Of a DNA stretch of 64,000 nt, positions 35,508 through 45,300 are shown one piece after another. The DNA is from Phocoenobacter uteri (GTDB taxonomy: Bacteria > Pseudomonadota > Gammaproteobacteria > Enterobacterales > Pasteurellaceae), in assembly GCF_900454895.1 (NCBI RefSeq), contig NZ_UGTA01000001.1, forward strand, positions 310,001 through 374,000, given 5' to 3'. The notes under the pieces are model-generated. The model saw nothing but the letters and a program-made list of their open reading frames with translations. It was not told where the DNA came from and did no database searches. Every line of letters begins with the position of its first letter. Within the stretch, counting starts at the first letter, position 1. The position numbers were made by a program, and so were the translations under genes.

Positions 35508-35822
35508 ATGACAGAATATAAAATGGTTTCTTACTGGGTTTCTGGAATGGAAAATGACACACCAGAAGAAATTTATGAAGATGAGGGATTTACGTTAATT
35601 GCAGGGTACTATAATCATAAACATAGTTATGAGAATGAAAAGTCATTAGGTGTACATTGGTATGGTACTTATCCTAATTCTCACGGAATTTTAAGTCCTT
35701 GCGTTATTCCTGAAAAAGCACGTAATGCTATATTAACAGGGTTATTACAGCAGGCTATTCTAGATAAAGACAAAGAAAAAATAGCCTCACTTAACAAAGC
35801 AATTCAATTTTTTATTGATTAA
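35508..35822 (+). CDS. Unidentified 104-residue cytoplasmic protein
   Basis: I do not recognise this gene. The frame is open with a strong ribosome site (ATAAGGAGAAAAATA) and ordinary codon use, so it is very likely real. The protein is acidic in the first third (TPEEIYEDEG) and contains a run of aromatic and glycine residues (GVHWYGTYPN) around residue 50. A helical C-terminus follows (ARNAILTGLLQQAILDKDKEKI). No signal peptide or membrane helix is seen. It stands alone: rsuA diverges on one side and ubiG converges on the other, with a strong two-way terminator between it and ubiG. The possibly slippage-prone promoter suggests its expression may vary. Confidence 0.75.
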   Translation: MTEYKMVSYWVSGMENDTPEEIYEDEGFTLIAGYYNHKHSYENEKSLGVHWYGTYPNSHGILSPCVIPEKARNAILTGLLQQAILDKDKEKIASLNKAIQFFID

Positions 35823-35842
35823 AAAGAGAAAAAACAGACGGT

Positions 35843-35880
35843 TAAACTGCGAATAAATGTGCTCAATTATTCGCAGTTTA
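35843..35880. terminator. Two-way terminator between the 104-residue gene and ubiG
   Basis: TAAACTGCGAATAA (35843-35856) pairs perfectly with TTATTCGCAGTTTA (35867-35880), with a ten-base loop. It serves both converging genes. Confidence 0.8.
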
Positions 35881-35883
35881 CTA

Positions 35884-36594
35884 TTATGAACAGCTAAACA
35901 TCGCAATATAATTGCTACTTACATCGTTATTTAGCCAAAAATTTTCGGTTAAGGGATTAAAATGATATCCCACCATTTCATTACAATTTAATTCTGCTTG
36001 ATCGCACCAGTTCAATAATTCAGCTGGCTTAATAAATTTCTCAAATTCGTGTGTACCTTTTGGTAGCATTTTTAAAATATATTCAGCACCCACCACGACA
36101 AGCATATAGGCTTTGAATGTTCGGTTAATGGTGGAGAGAAAAAGTATGCCATTTGGCTTGAGTAAGGCTTTGCAACTTTGAATAATTGAGAGAGGCTCTG
36201 GCACGTGTTCCAACATTTCCATACAAGTAATGACATCAAATTTTTCGGCATTTTGAGCTTGCTGTTGGATAACAAAGTCTTCAATAGTAATTTGCTGATA
36301 ATCAATCTCTAAGCCATTTTGCTCAGCGTGTTGTTTGGCAATATTAAGAGGCTCAGTTGTCATATCAAGCCCAGTAACCTTAGCGCCCATTTTTGCCATT
36401 GCTTCACTGAGAATACCCGCACCACAGCCGACATCTAACACTTTTTTGTTAAATAATCCGTTGGATTTTTCAGCAATATAATTGACGCGTAGCGGGTTTA
36501 ATAAGTGAATAGGTTTAAAATCACCGTTGGGATCCCACCAGCTTTGTGCCATTTTTTCAAATTTGGCAATTTCATTTTGATCGACATTATTCAT
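35884..36594 (-). CDS. ubiG: Ubiquinone O-methyltransferase UbiG
   Basis: A 236-residue SAM-dependent methyltransferase that carries out both O-methylation steps of ubiquinone synthesis. The SAM-binding motif I is VLDVGCGAGILSEAMA near residue 50, followed by VTGLDMT. The N-terminus (ENEIAKFEKMAQSWWDPNGDFKP-like: NEIAKFEKMAQSWWDPNG) and C-terminal NDVSSNYIAMF are typical. A full-length match. It is transcribed alone; an uptake-sequence pair lies upstream. Confidence 0.95.
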   Translation of the reverse strand: MNNVDQNEIAKFEKMAQSWWDPNGDFKPIHLLNPLRVNYIAEKSNGLFNKKVLDVGCGAGILSEAMAKMGAKVTGLDMTTEPLNIAKQHAEQNGLEIDYQQITIEDFVIQQQAQNAEKFDVITCMEMLEHVPEPLSIIQSCKALLKPNGILFLSTINRTFKAYMLVVVGAEYILKMLPKGTHEFEKFIKPAELLNWCDQAELNCNEMVGYHFNPLTENFWLNNDVSSNYIAMFSCS

Positions 36595-36623
36595 GGTTTT
36601 AAGATAACTTTTAAGGTTGTGGG

Positions 36624-36677
36624 AAGCGGTTAAATTTTTTTATAAATTTGCAAAAAATTGTATAAATTTAACCGCTT
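36624..36677. repeat. Inverted pair of DNA-uptake sequences between ubiG and the DUF2057 gene
   Basis: AAGCGGT (36624-36630) faces ACCGCTT (36671-36677), with AAATTTGCAAAAAATT between. It lies just after the DUF2057 gene on the minus strand and may act as its terminator. Confidence 0.85.
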
Positions 36678-36692
36678 ATAGGGGTAACTATA

Positions 36693-37331
36693 TTACTGTT
36701 TTTTGGCCCATTTTAAGAAGCGTTGTTGTGTTGCTTTATCCGCCTGTTGGAACCAATATTGTAATTGTTGTTCTGCAATATTTTCACCATTTACGACTAC
36801 TTTTCCTTTTTTGGTTTTAATATTTTTTACCATCATTGGGTTTGATTGGTTGAATGCAAAAGCAGAGACAGCAGCAACACCATTTCCAGCATTATATTCA
36901 GCAAGGTTTTCTTGAATGCGAGTATTTGGCATAAAACCTTCGCCTCTTAAATAATCCCATTTATAATCAATTTTTTGACCTGAACTTGTTGTGATTTCGA
37001 ATGTTGGGGATTTTTTATATTTTTCAGCTTGGTTGGTATTAGAAATATATGGGCTAGAAATGTTAATATCATCTAATGATCCTTTAAAGGTAAGGATAAT
37101 AGGATCAGTGCCAAAATAAGATGAGCTAGAGCCTGATTTTACAATGCCTCCCACTTCAACAACAACTTGGTGAGTATTGGTATCATTGATCTGCATTACG
37201 GTTTTCTTCGTTGTTTTATGGCCATCAAACGCTAAGAAAGAAATTGCTGACGATGCAGAGAGATTACCCGCAAAAGACGCTGTGCTTGCAACCAGTGTGG
37301 CTGTAATAAGTGCAATTTTACCTAATTTCAT
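36693..37331 (-). CDS. DUF2057/UPF0319 (YccT-like) periplasmic protein
   Basis: A 212-residue exported protein. A signal peptide ends SFA-G. The DUF2057 features are the start LSASSAISFLAFDGHK, the central VVVEVGGIVKSGSSSSYFGTDPIILTF, and the C-terminal QQLQYWFQQADKATQQRFLKWAKK. The family is common in Pasteurellaceae and enterics (YccT, recently linked to curli control in enterics), but its biochemical role is not settled. AGGAGTTCATTTA precedes the start. It is a single-gene unit. Confidence 0.87.
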   Translation of the reverse strand: MKLGKIALITATLVASTASFAGNLSASSAISFLAFDGHKTTKKTVMQINDTNTHQVVVEVGGIVKSGSSSSYFGTDPIILTFKGSLDDINISSPYISNTNQAEKYKKSPTFEITTSSGQKIDYKWDYLRGEGFMPNTRIQENLAEYNAGNGVAAVSAFAFNQSNPMMVKNIKTKKGKVVVNGENIAEQQLQYWFQQADKATQQRFLKWAKKQ

Positions 37332-37482
37332 TAAATGAACTCCTATATATGGTAGCTAAAAATTTTCACTATGCTATGCTAATTTTTGCAAAATAGGAAT
37401 AGTCTTTAGTGATTTTTTATCATTAAAACGTTAGAATTGCGTCAATTTTCACATATTTTAAATTTATAGAGAGAGTAATCCA

Positions 37483-38352
37483 ATGAGTGATAAAGTAAAT
37501 TCAACTGAAAAACCGAGTTTCTTCCAGAATTTGTATAATCGTTTTTTTCATAATGATCCTCAAAACAGAGAGGATCTCGTTGAAGTTATTCGTGATTCTG
37601 CTGAAAATGATTTGATTGATGATGATACCAAAGAGATGATCGAAGGCGTGATTGAGATGTCAGAGTTGCGAGTACGAGACATTATGATTCCACGTGCTCA
37701 AATGGTGTTTATTGAAGCAGAGCAACCCCTTGATAGCTGTGTCGATACGATTATTGAAACCGCTCACTCTCGTTTTCCCGTGATTCGAGGTGAAAAAGAT
37801 GCGATTGAAGGCGTGTTACTTGCCAAAGATTTATTAAAATATTTACGCAGTGATTCACAACCTTTTGAAATGGCGGAGATTTTACGTCCTGCTGTAATCA
37901 TTCCTGAAAGTAAACGTGTTGATAGAATGTTGAAAGAATTTCGTGCGGAACGTTTTCATATGGCAATTGTGGTAGATGAATTTGGTGCGGTATCGGGCTT
38001 GGTTACGATTGAAGATATTTTAGAGCAAATTGTGGGCGATATTGAAGATGAATTCGATGAGGAAGAAATTGAACCAATTCGTCGTCTTTCAAAACATAGC
38101 TATGCTGTGTTGGCGTTAACAGATATTGAAGATTTTAACGAATATTTTGGTACAGATTTTGATGATGAAGAGGTGGATACAATTGGCGGTTTAATTACCC
38201 AAGCTTTTGGTTATTTTCCTCAAAAAGGTGAAACGATAGAGCTTGACGGTATCACATTTAAGGTTACCTCTGGCGATTCTCGTCGTTTATTACAAGTGAG
38301 AGCCACGATTTCAGATGGTCAGCTAGATAAAATGTTGCCAGAAAAGGAATAA
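37483..38352 (+). CDS. ybeX: CorC/YbeX-type CBS-domain protein
   Basis: A 289-residue cytoplasmic protein with a pair of CBS domains (from RVRDIMIPRAQMVFIEAEQPLDSCV, about residues 70-190) and a C-terminal CorC/HlyC domain (residues 205-285). It lacks the membrane domain of the larger CNNM/YfjD relatives. It is linked to magnesium/cobalt efflux and, in E. coli, to ribosome metabolism. It sits directly before lnt, the conserved ybeX-lnt pair. AGAGAGAGTAATCC lies before the ATG. Confidence 0.93.
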   Translation: MSDKVNSTEKPSFFQNLYNRFFHNDPQNREDLVEVIRDSAENDLIDDDTKEMIEGVIEMSELRVRDIMIPRAQMVFIEAEQPLDSCVDTIIETAHSRFPVIRGEKDAIEGVLLAKDLLKYLRSDSQPFEMAEILRPAVIIPESKRVDRMLKEFRAERFHMAIVVDEFGAVSGLVTIEDILEQIVGDIEDEFDEEEIEPIRRLSKHSYAVLALTDIEDFNEYFGTDFDDEEVDTIGGLITQAFGYFPQKGETIELDGITFKVTSGDSRRLLQVRATISDGQLDKMLPEKE

Positions 38353-38361
38353 CGAGTTTAA

Positions 38362-39879
38362 ATGGGTCTTATAAAAAATACCGCTAAAATAATGCCGTTA
38401 TTGAGTTTTATTTTAGGAGGCGTTGGCGTTTTTGCCTATTCCCCTTTTGACTATTGGGGGATCGCCTATCTTTCTGCATTTGGCTTGATTTTTGCCACGA
38501 CTTATCATCATAAAAAAATTGCTTATTGGTCAGTATTATTATGGTCTATGGGCTATTTTTGTTCTGGCATAAACTGGGTATCCGTCAGTATGATGCAATT
38601 TGGCGGTGTACCTGAAATAGTAAGCTATCTTGCTGTTGGATTGCTGTCTTTTTATTTATCACTCTATAACTTACTTTTTTGCTGGATTGTTCAGCATTTT
38701 AAATTTACTAACCCTTTCATTCTCGCAAGTATTTTTACTTTTACCGAATTTTTAAGAGGAACGATTTTTACAGGTTTTCCGTGGCTCCAATTTGGTTATA
38801 CACAAATCGATAGCCCCTTCTTCGGGATTGCACCTGTGTTAGGCGTTGAAGGATTAACCTTTTTTGTCATTGTGATAAGCGGTTATTTTTTGCAACTTTT
38901 TTACAAATTTGCAAAATCTTCTCAAAATATGACCGCTTGCTGGCGTGAATTTTGTCTTCCTACTGTTATGATGATTATCGCGGTGAGCTTACAAAATATA
39001 AATTGGGTTAAGGAAGATGCATCGCATTCAACAAAAGTGAGTTTAGTCCAACCGAATATCGACCAAAAATTAAAATGGAATTTTGCTTATTTTGAACAGC
39101 ATATTCAAACCTATCAAAGGTTAATTATGCCGTTATTAGCGGAAAGTAATGTCATTATTTTGCCAGAATCTGCTTTTCCTGCAATGGAACAAAATATTTC
39201 GCCGTTGTTAGAGAATTTACAGCAAGCAGCTATTGCCAATAATAATGCTTTTATTATTGGAACTTTAAACGCCGAGCAAGAAAATGTGTATAACAGTGCG
39301 ATTGTGCTAGATTCTCAACAGCCTTATTCACATAATAATGCGGCTCGTTATAATAAATATCATCTTGTTCCTTTTGGTGAATATGTACCTTTTGGCAACT
39401 TATTAGATTGGTTGCGTGATGTATTTATTTTGCCTGTAAACCTTTCACAGGGAGCATTTATTCAAAAACCTTTAGTTGCGGGTAATGATAGCTTTAATAT
39501 GGCGATTTGCTATGAAGTGATTTTTGGGCATCAAATGCAGCAAAATCAAAAGGCAAACAACGCAGATTATTTATTGACGATTTCCAATGATGCTTGGTTT
39601 GGTAATTCAATTGGCCCTTGGCAACATTTACAAATGGCTCGAATGCGAGCGTTAGAGCTTGGTAAACCAATGGTTAGAGCAACTAATACCGGTATCACTG
39701 TTTTTGTGGATCATCTTGGGCAAATTACTCAGCAAGCACCACAATTTGAAGCGACAACATTAACGAGAAATATTTATAAAACACAAGGTTCAACCCCTTT
39801 CATATTATGGGGAAATTGGCTAATTTATGGATTAAGTGTTGTGTTGTTGGTCTTTGGAATGGTAAGACGAAAAAGATAA
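38362..39879 (+). CDS. lnt: Apolipoprotein N-acyltransferase
   Basis: A 505-residue inner-membrane enzyme that adds the third acyl chain to lipoproteins such as the two in this window. About seven N-terminal helices are followed by a periplasmic nitrilase domain. The triad is present: glutamate in LPESAFP, lysine in RYNKYHLVPFGEYVP and cysteine in ICYEVIFG. An uptake-sequence pair (38877-38883 and 38932-38938) lies inside the gene and encodes FLQLFYKFAK in a loop region. The gene starts nine bases after ybeX. Confidence 0.96.
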   Translation: MGLIKNTAKIMPLLSFILGGVGVFAYSPFDYWGIAYLSAFGLIFATTYHHKKIAYWSVLLWSMGYFCSGINWVSVSMMQFGGVPEIVSYLAVGLLSFYLSLYNLLFCWIVQHFKFTNPFILASIFTFTEFLRGTIFTGFPWLQFGYTQIDSPFFGIAPVLGVEGLTFFVIVISGYFLQLFYKFAKSSQNMTACWREFCLPTVMMIIAVSLQNINWVKEDASHSTKVSLVQPNIDQKLKWNFAYFEQHIQTYQRLIMPLLAESNVIILPESAFPAMEQNISPLLENLQQAAIANNNAFIIGTLNAEQENVYNSAIVLDSQQPYSHNNAARYNKYHLVPFGEYVPFGNLLDWLRDVFILPVNLSQGAFIQKPLVAGNDSFNMAICYEVIFGHQMQQNQKANNADYLLTISNDAWFGNSIGPWQHLQMARMRALELGKPMVRATNTGITVFVDHLGQITQQAPQFEATTLTRNIYKTQGSTPFILWGNWLIYGLSVVLLVFGMVRRKR

Positions 39880-39881
39880 TA

Positions 39882-39908
39882 AAAATGGGCTTGTTAGCCC
39901 ATTTTTTT
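39882..39908. terminator. Terminator between lnt and usg
   Basis: AAATGGGCT pairs with AGCCCATTT around TGTT, followed by a T-run; the A-run on the other side makes it work for the converging usg too. Confidence 0.85.
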
Positions 39909-39913
39909 GAGAG

Positions 39914-40900
39914 TTAATAATTCAATACTAATTCTAATAATTTCACACCTAAAAACGCTACGCTAAAACGCTGTTCATCGGTAACAGACCAGAATTGAAT
40001 TGCATTTTCATCTTTACTGAGTAACTGGCTGATTTGTAATGTATTGTTTTCTTCATCTTCGCCATTTTTAACAGGCGTAACAATCACTTCTTCATTAAAT
40101 GTGAGCCAACCCTGTTGTTTCCATTGTTCACTCAGTTCAACGGCATCAAGCGGGTATTCAGATTGAAGGCTAACCATTTGTGAAGTACCATAAAAAACGG
40201 GTACTTGGACACTGTGAAAGGTTGTGCAAGCGGTTAAATTTGGCATCACTTTTGCAAGTTGCAACGCGAATGCTTTTGAGAATGGTACGCTGGCTTCGTC
40301 ATCTTGTACATTGCTTGGCACGGTGTCAAAAGCAACACGAGGTGTATCGCTATCAAGTGGGATTCCATTTAGTAATTGAGCGGTTTGCCCAGCAAGTTTT
40401 TGCACTTTTTGATCCCCAAAATAAGCACTTGAAACTAATGAAGTGACAAATACTTGTTGAATAGGTAAATCGCTTAATGGTTTTAATGCAAGAGCAAGTT
40501 GGCTAATTTGTGGGTTTGCAAGGGCTACGATATTACGCTCACGTAAATGTACTAATTCATCGTCATTTACACTTGGTACAATCACTGGCACATCGCTGAT
40601 CAAAGCGGTTAGCCCGTATAAATCAATAATAATACAGCCCGCTTGTACGATTTTCGCCAGTAATTCTGAGTGAGCAGATGTACCTGCGAATAATACATAG
40701 CTAAATTGTGACCAATCAACGTCATCTAATTTTACTTGTTCTACACTTGAATTGTGAAAACGTAATGACTGTTCTTCGTTAAACTCTTCAAGCTCAACGG
40801 CACAAAGACGATCAAAGCTAAGTGTGGTTTTTTCTAAACAATCAAGCAGTTTTTCTGCGGTATGAAAATCGCCTGCAATGGCTAATTGGATATCTGACAT
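39914..40900 (-). CDS. usg: Usg, aspartate-semialdehyde dehydrogenase-like protein
   Basis: A 328-residue protein with the overall fold pattern of aspartate-semialdehyde dehydrogenase: N-terminal nucleotide-fold segment (QLAIAGDFHTAEKLLDCLE) and dimerisation half after residue 130. The catalytic cysteine motif of true dehydrogenases (GNC near residue 135) is not seen; the region reads ALANPQISQLALALKPL. It therefore fits the USG-1/Usg group, whose function is unknown and is probably not the dehydrogenase reaction. In enterics usg lies near truA and dedA; here it lies between lnt and a protease gene. Confidence 0.85.
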   Translation of the reverse strand: MSDIQLAIAGDFHTAEKLLDCLEKTTLSFDRLCAVELEEFNEEQSLRFHNSSVEQVKLDDVDWSQFSYVLFAGTSAHSELLAKIVQAGCIIIDLYGLTALISDVPVIVPSVNDDELVHLRERNIVALANPQISQLALALKPLSDLPIQQVFVTSLVSSAYFGDQKVQKLAGQTAQLLNGIPLDSDTPRVAFDTVPSNVQDDEASVPFSKAFALQLAKVMPNLTACTTFHSVQVPVFYGTSQMVSLQSEYPLDAVELSEQWKQQGWLTFNEEVIVTPVKNGEDEENNTLQISQLLSKDENAIQFWSVTDEQRFSVAFLGVKLLELVLNY

Positions 40901-40926
40901 TATAATTCTCTTTTAAAAATAATTAG

Positions 40927-40963
40927 GTCGCTTATTCTACTGTTGAATGTAGCAATAAGCGAC
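40927..40963 (-). terminator. Terminator after the M48 protease gene
   Basis: GTCGCTTATT (40927-40936) pairs perfectly with AATAAGCGAC (40954-40963). On the minus strand it is followed by CTAATTATTTTT. It lies between the protease gene and usg. Confidence 0.7.
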
Positions 40964-40985
40964 ACAAAGTTAGTTGATTTGATGA

Positions 40986-41753
40986 TTATTTTTTCGCATT
41001 TTGATAAATTTTCATCGCTTCCGGTAATAAGCGTTGTAAATTTTCTTGACGTTCGGCATTGCTTGGGTGAGTGGAAAAGATTGAGCTACCAGAACCACCA
41101 GCGACTTTTGTCATTTTTGTCCAAACATTAGGAGCAAAGCTCGGATTGTAGCCAGCTTGAGCCATTAACATCAATCCAACTTCATCTGCTTCAGCTTCGT
41201 GATGGCGAGAAAATGGTTTATCTAAGGCAAGATCACGCGTTAAATCAACCATATCAATTCCGCCAATATTGGTGGAAATTCCTTGCGTAGAAAGGGCAAT
41301 TTTACCTAATTGAGCAACGATCCCAGTAGTGACACTTAAAGTGCGAGAAGATTTACTGTGTTCTTTCAACGCGTGAGCCATTTCGTGTCCGATTACTGTT
41401 GCAATTTCAGGATCAGATAGCTTTAAACGATCGACTAAGCCTGTGTAAACCATCATTTTTCCACCAGGCATTGCCCACGCATTTAATTCTTTAGATTTTG
41501 CTACCGTCATTTGCCATTGAAACGGCACGCCAGTTTGGTTTGCTTGTTTTGCGTAAGGGAGTATTTTATTAAAGACATTATTGATACGTTTTGCTGTATT
41601 TGATTTTGTATCAATAACACCTTCTGATTTTGCTTTTGCGACAACTTGAGCATAACTGCTTGCAGCTTCATTGTTAATTTGATTGGTTGAGGTACAACCC
41701 GTTAAGGCGACAGCAGATAGCACTATTAAGCCTAAATATTGCTTGAATTTCAT
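40986..41753 (-). CDS. M48 family metalloprotease lipoprotein (LoiP/YggG-like)
   Basis: A 255-residue lipoprotein with lipobox LTGC near residue 20. The zinc motif HEMAH is in ATVIGHEMAHALKEHS, and the third ligand region is HHEAEADEVGLMLM. Such proteins (LoiP, YcaL, BepA) degrade misassembled outer-membrane proteins in the periplasm. It lacks the TPR domain of BepA and is closest in size to LoiP. I chose ATG 41753, with AGGAG spaced correctly; the longer frame from 41780 would hide the signal peptide. Given the adhesin next door, a quality-control role is plausible. Confidence 0.9.
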   Translation of the reverse strand: MKFKQYLGLIVLSAVALTGCTSTNQINNEAASSYAQVVAKAKSEGVIDTKSNTAKRINNVFNKILPYAKQANQTGVPFQWQMTVAKSKELNAWAMPGGKMMVYTGLVDRLKLSDPEIATVIGHEMAHALKEHSKSSRTLSVTTGIVAQLGKIALSTQGISTNIGGIDMVDLTRDLALDKPFSRHHEAEADEVGLMLMAQAGYNPSFAPNVWTKMTKVAGGSGSSIFSTHPSNAERQENLQRLLPEAMKIYQNAKK

Positions 41754-41874
41754 AAAAACTCCTAAATTGAATAAAGACACCTTATTTTACCTTAATTTTG
41801 AATAATAAATAAGAGGTTAAGTTTTGATAAAAAATTTGTTAGAATGCGAATCTATTTACAATTTGAGGTTTACA

Positions 41875-42201
41875 ATGGAAACAATCGACAAAATTAAAAA
41901 ACAAATTAGTGAAAATCCTATTCTTATTTATATGAAAGGTTCGCCAAAATTCCCATCTTGTGGTTTTTCTGCTCGTGCAGTAGAAGCGTTAATTAACTGT
42001 AAAGTACCTTTCGGTTATGTAGATATTCTAGCAAATCCAGATATTCGTTCTGAATTACCAAAATATGCACAATGGCCAACATTTCCACAACTTTGGGTTG
42101 AAGGAGAACTTGTTGGAGGATGTGATATTATTTTAGAAATGTTCCAAAAAGGCGAATTACAAACTTTATTAAAAGAAGTTGCTGAAAAACACCCAGCATA
42201 A
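41875..42201 (+). CDS. grxD: Monothiol glutaredoxin GrxD
   Basis: A 108-residue CGFS-type glutaredoxin that carries [2Fe-2S] clusters with BolA and glutathione. The active site is FPSCGFSARA near residue 30, with WPTFPQLWVEGELVGGCDI later. I start at ATG 41875 after GAGG; an in-frame TTG at 41824 would add 17 residues that do not match the family. It is a single gene with a strong terminator shared with the converging adhesin gene. Confidence 0.95.
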   Translation: METIDKIKKQISENPILIYMKGSPKFPSCGFSARAVEALINCKVPFGYVDILANPDIRSELPKYAQWPTFPQLWVEGELVGGCDIILEMFQKGELQTLLKEVAEKHPA

Positions 42202-42243
42202 ACTGCATTTTTTATAAGATTGAGTTTGGAAAAATAGGGTAAT

Positions 42244-42282
42244 AAAATCCCAAAAGTAATATTTTTACTTTTGGGATTTTTC
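42244..42282. terminator. Two-way terminator between grxD and the adhesin gene
   Basis: AAAATCCCAAAAGTAA pairs perfectly with TTACTTTTGGGATTTT, with T-runs on both strands. Confidence 0.9.
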
Positions 42283-42300
42283 TTATTTTATATGTAAGGA

Positions 42301-45300
42301 TTACCAGCTATATCCAGCCCCTGCACCAATCATTGTATCTTCTTTAAAATCTGAACTTAGGGATGTTTTAAAAATCCATTTTCCATTGTCAGAAACTGTT
42401 GAAACACCCACTGCAAGAGCAGTTGTGCCACGATAATACGCTGAACCAACGGCAGCCATTGAACGACCTGGAAGATATTCTTGTGGTAAATTTGCCATTG
42501 CTCCAGCAATAGTTGCCCCTGAAATTGCTCTTTTGGTTGCTTCTGTATTAGCTTTGGTCAGTGTGGCGATAGCTTGGTGTAATTGGCTACCATTTACGGC
42601 TTCTTTTGAGGTTTTTGAGACTTTCCCATTAGCCACGTTGACAATTTTTTTCCCTCCATTATTCAAACCATTATTGCTAATTGATACACCATTATTAAAT
42701 GAAATGCTGTTCATACCTGTTAGGTTTTTATTTACTTCAATATTTACGTTATCAAGTAATCTTTCTCGTCCCGTACCTGTTACCGTAATACTGCGTGAAG
42801 TCAATTTACCGTTCATATCCGCTATATTTACTTTTTGGGTTAGCTCGGCCTTATTTTGTACAATACCTTGTGTATTAGCGGTAATATTTTGAGCATTATT
42901 TACAATTTGTGTTTTATTTTCCGTTATTTGTGTTTGATTATTTTCGATAGCGGTCTGATTTTTTATGATTTTTGCAGAATTTTTTGCAATTTTTGTTTTG
43001 TTACTTGTAATGCTTGCTTGATTTGTTGCCACCTGATTTAACGTTGCTTGAATATCATCACTCAATTTTGCTTTGGTGACGTTTCTATCCTTTATTTTTG
43101 CCGTTGTGATCGCATTATCAGCAATGGATAATTTTACATCGCCTAATAATTGATTTGCACCAACACCAGAAACGTGAATGCCTTCGCCAGTAAGGGATTT
43201 ATTCATATCAGCACGGTTTACTTTCGTATTTAATAGTTCATCGGTTTTCGCTTTGGTATAGTGATTTTTATCTAAATAGGCTTTTACTGTGCCACCACTG
43301 ACGACTTTAGTCTCGTTGTCAGTAATCGTCCCATCCGTTTTCACTTCAATGTTAATGCCTTTGAACAGTTTATTTGCCCCTTCGCCTGTCACTTCAATAC
43401 TTTGAGAGGTGAGTGATGCATTCATATCATCAATCCCTACCTTTTTAGCAAGCTCCGTTTTATTTTTTGCGATAGCGGTTTGATTTTCAGTAATTTTTGC
43501 AGAATTTTCCGCGATATTTTGTTCATTCGCGATAATCTTTTTCACATTATTTGCAATATCTGCTTTGTTAGAGGCGATTGCCGTTTTATTTTCTGTGATA
43601 TTCGCTTTATTGCGATCAATCGCATTTTTATTATCGACAATCTTGTTTTTATTTTCTGCGATAGCGGTTTTATTTTCAGTGATTTTTGCAGAATTTCCTG
43701 CGATATCATTTTTATTTTTCTCGATTTTAGCCGAGTGATCCGCAAGATTGTTTTTATTGGTTTCAACCTGATTTAGCGTGGTTTGAACATCGTTCGCGAG
43801 TTTCTCTTTGGTGACATTACCATTGGCAATTTTGCCAGAGGTGATCGCATTATCCTTAATCGCTAATTGTACATTTTTAAAGGTGGTATTATCGCCTCCT
43901 GTCACTGAAATACCCGTGCCTGTGATTGAGCCAGTCGCTAAATCCGTTTTCACTTCGTTTAAGTTTAAACCAACGGTGTATTCATTCGCCGTTGTATCAT
44001 CCGTTTGTTTCACATCAGTTAGTGTGATGTATTTTCCCGTTTTATGCACTTTGGTTTTAGCTTGCTTGATTGCATTAAATGCGGTTTCTCCGGTAATCGT
44101 ATTTTGATTTCCAGTGGCGACATTGCCTGTTCCCACTCTGTTTAAAATGCTATTTGTGGCCTCATCAAGTTGTGTTGAACCGATACTATTATTCGCAACG
44201 GCAAACGTCACATTGTTATTGGTTGGATCTTTGGTCACCTCAACCGTTGCTGAACCATTGAGATTATCTTTTTTCAGTCTGCTGTTGATATCATTTTTCA
44301 CTTCATCCGCGAGTTTTTCCATAGTGATAGCGTTGTTTTTGACTTCAAGAGTAATATCGTCTAGCAATTTATTTTTACCGTTTCCAGACACCTCCAACGT
44401 TTGCGACGTTAAGCTGTGATTCATTGCAGATGTACTCACTTTTTCATTCAATTTATTATCGGTGTCTTGTTTGCCGTAATAATTTTGCGTTAAATAGTGA
44501 TGAATATCTTTGCCTGCCACCGCTTTATCTGAATTTGCGGTGCCGTCAGGCGCAATTACGCCTCCCATTACATTGGTAACCGCATTGATTTTATTTTTTA
44601 ATGCTTGATCGAGCTTATCCTCTGAGATAGGTTTTAAGGCTAATTTCACATTGGCTTTTGTCGTATTAGCTAAATCACCTTCGGTGACTTCTGTGCCATT
44701 TTGTGAAATTGTTAGATCATCAGAAATCAGCTTCATTAAATCATCTTTGTTTAATTTTCTAGCGATTGCTGTTTGATTATTTGCAATGTCTGCTTTCATT
44801 GCTGGAATATCTTTGGCATTCGTAATCGCGGTTGTCGCTTCATCGGTTAAACCAATTTCATAATATTTTCTATGGTTTGCAGTGTGCGGATTCGCGCCAT
44901 TTTCTTGGGTTGGATCTCGTTTAACCACCATATAAGTTTGATTAGCGGTGCCGGTTTTTTCTTTTAGCGTTGTGACTTGTGAACCGTTGACTGCTTCCAA
45001 TGAATTATCCGAAATTTCTCCATCAGCCACGTGATGAATTTTTCTCGGTGCTGTTGCTGAACCAACGGAAATGGCATTGGCGATAGCTGTTGAATTATCG
45101 CCTAACACGACCGCATTAGATGTATTTCCCGCATTCACATTTGAGCCCAAAATATACACATTATTGCCTGTGGCGGTATTATGTGCACCGAAAGCGTAGT
45201 TATTTAATCCGGATAACGTGTTGTGGGTACCCAGTGCAAAATCATTGGTTGATGAAAGTGTATTATTGCTTCCGATAGTGTAAGATTTTGAACCTGAAAC

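Noticed and set aside
43480..43776. Plus-strand open frames opposite the adhesin gene (also 42533-42892, 43808-44107, 47410-47637, 50411-50788)
   Set aside because: They mirror the low-complexity coiled-coil and repeat coding on the minus strand, lack ribosome sites and resemble no protein family.
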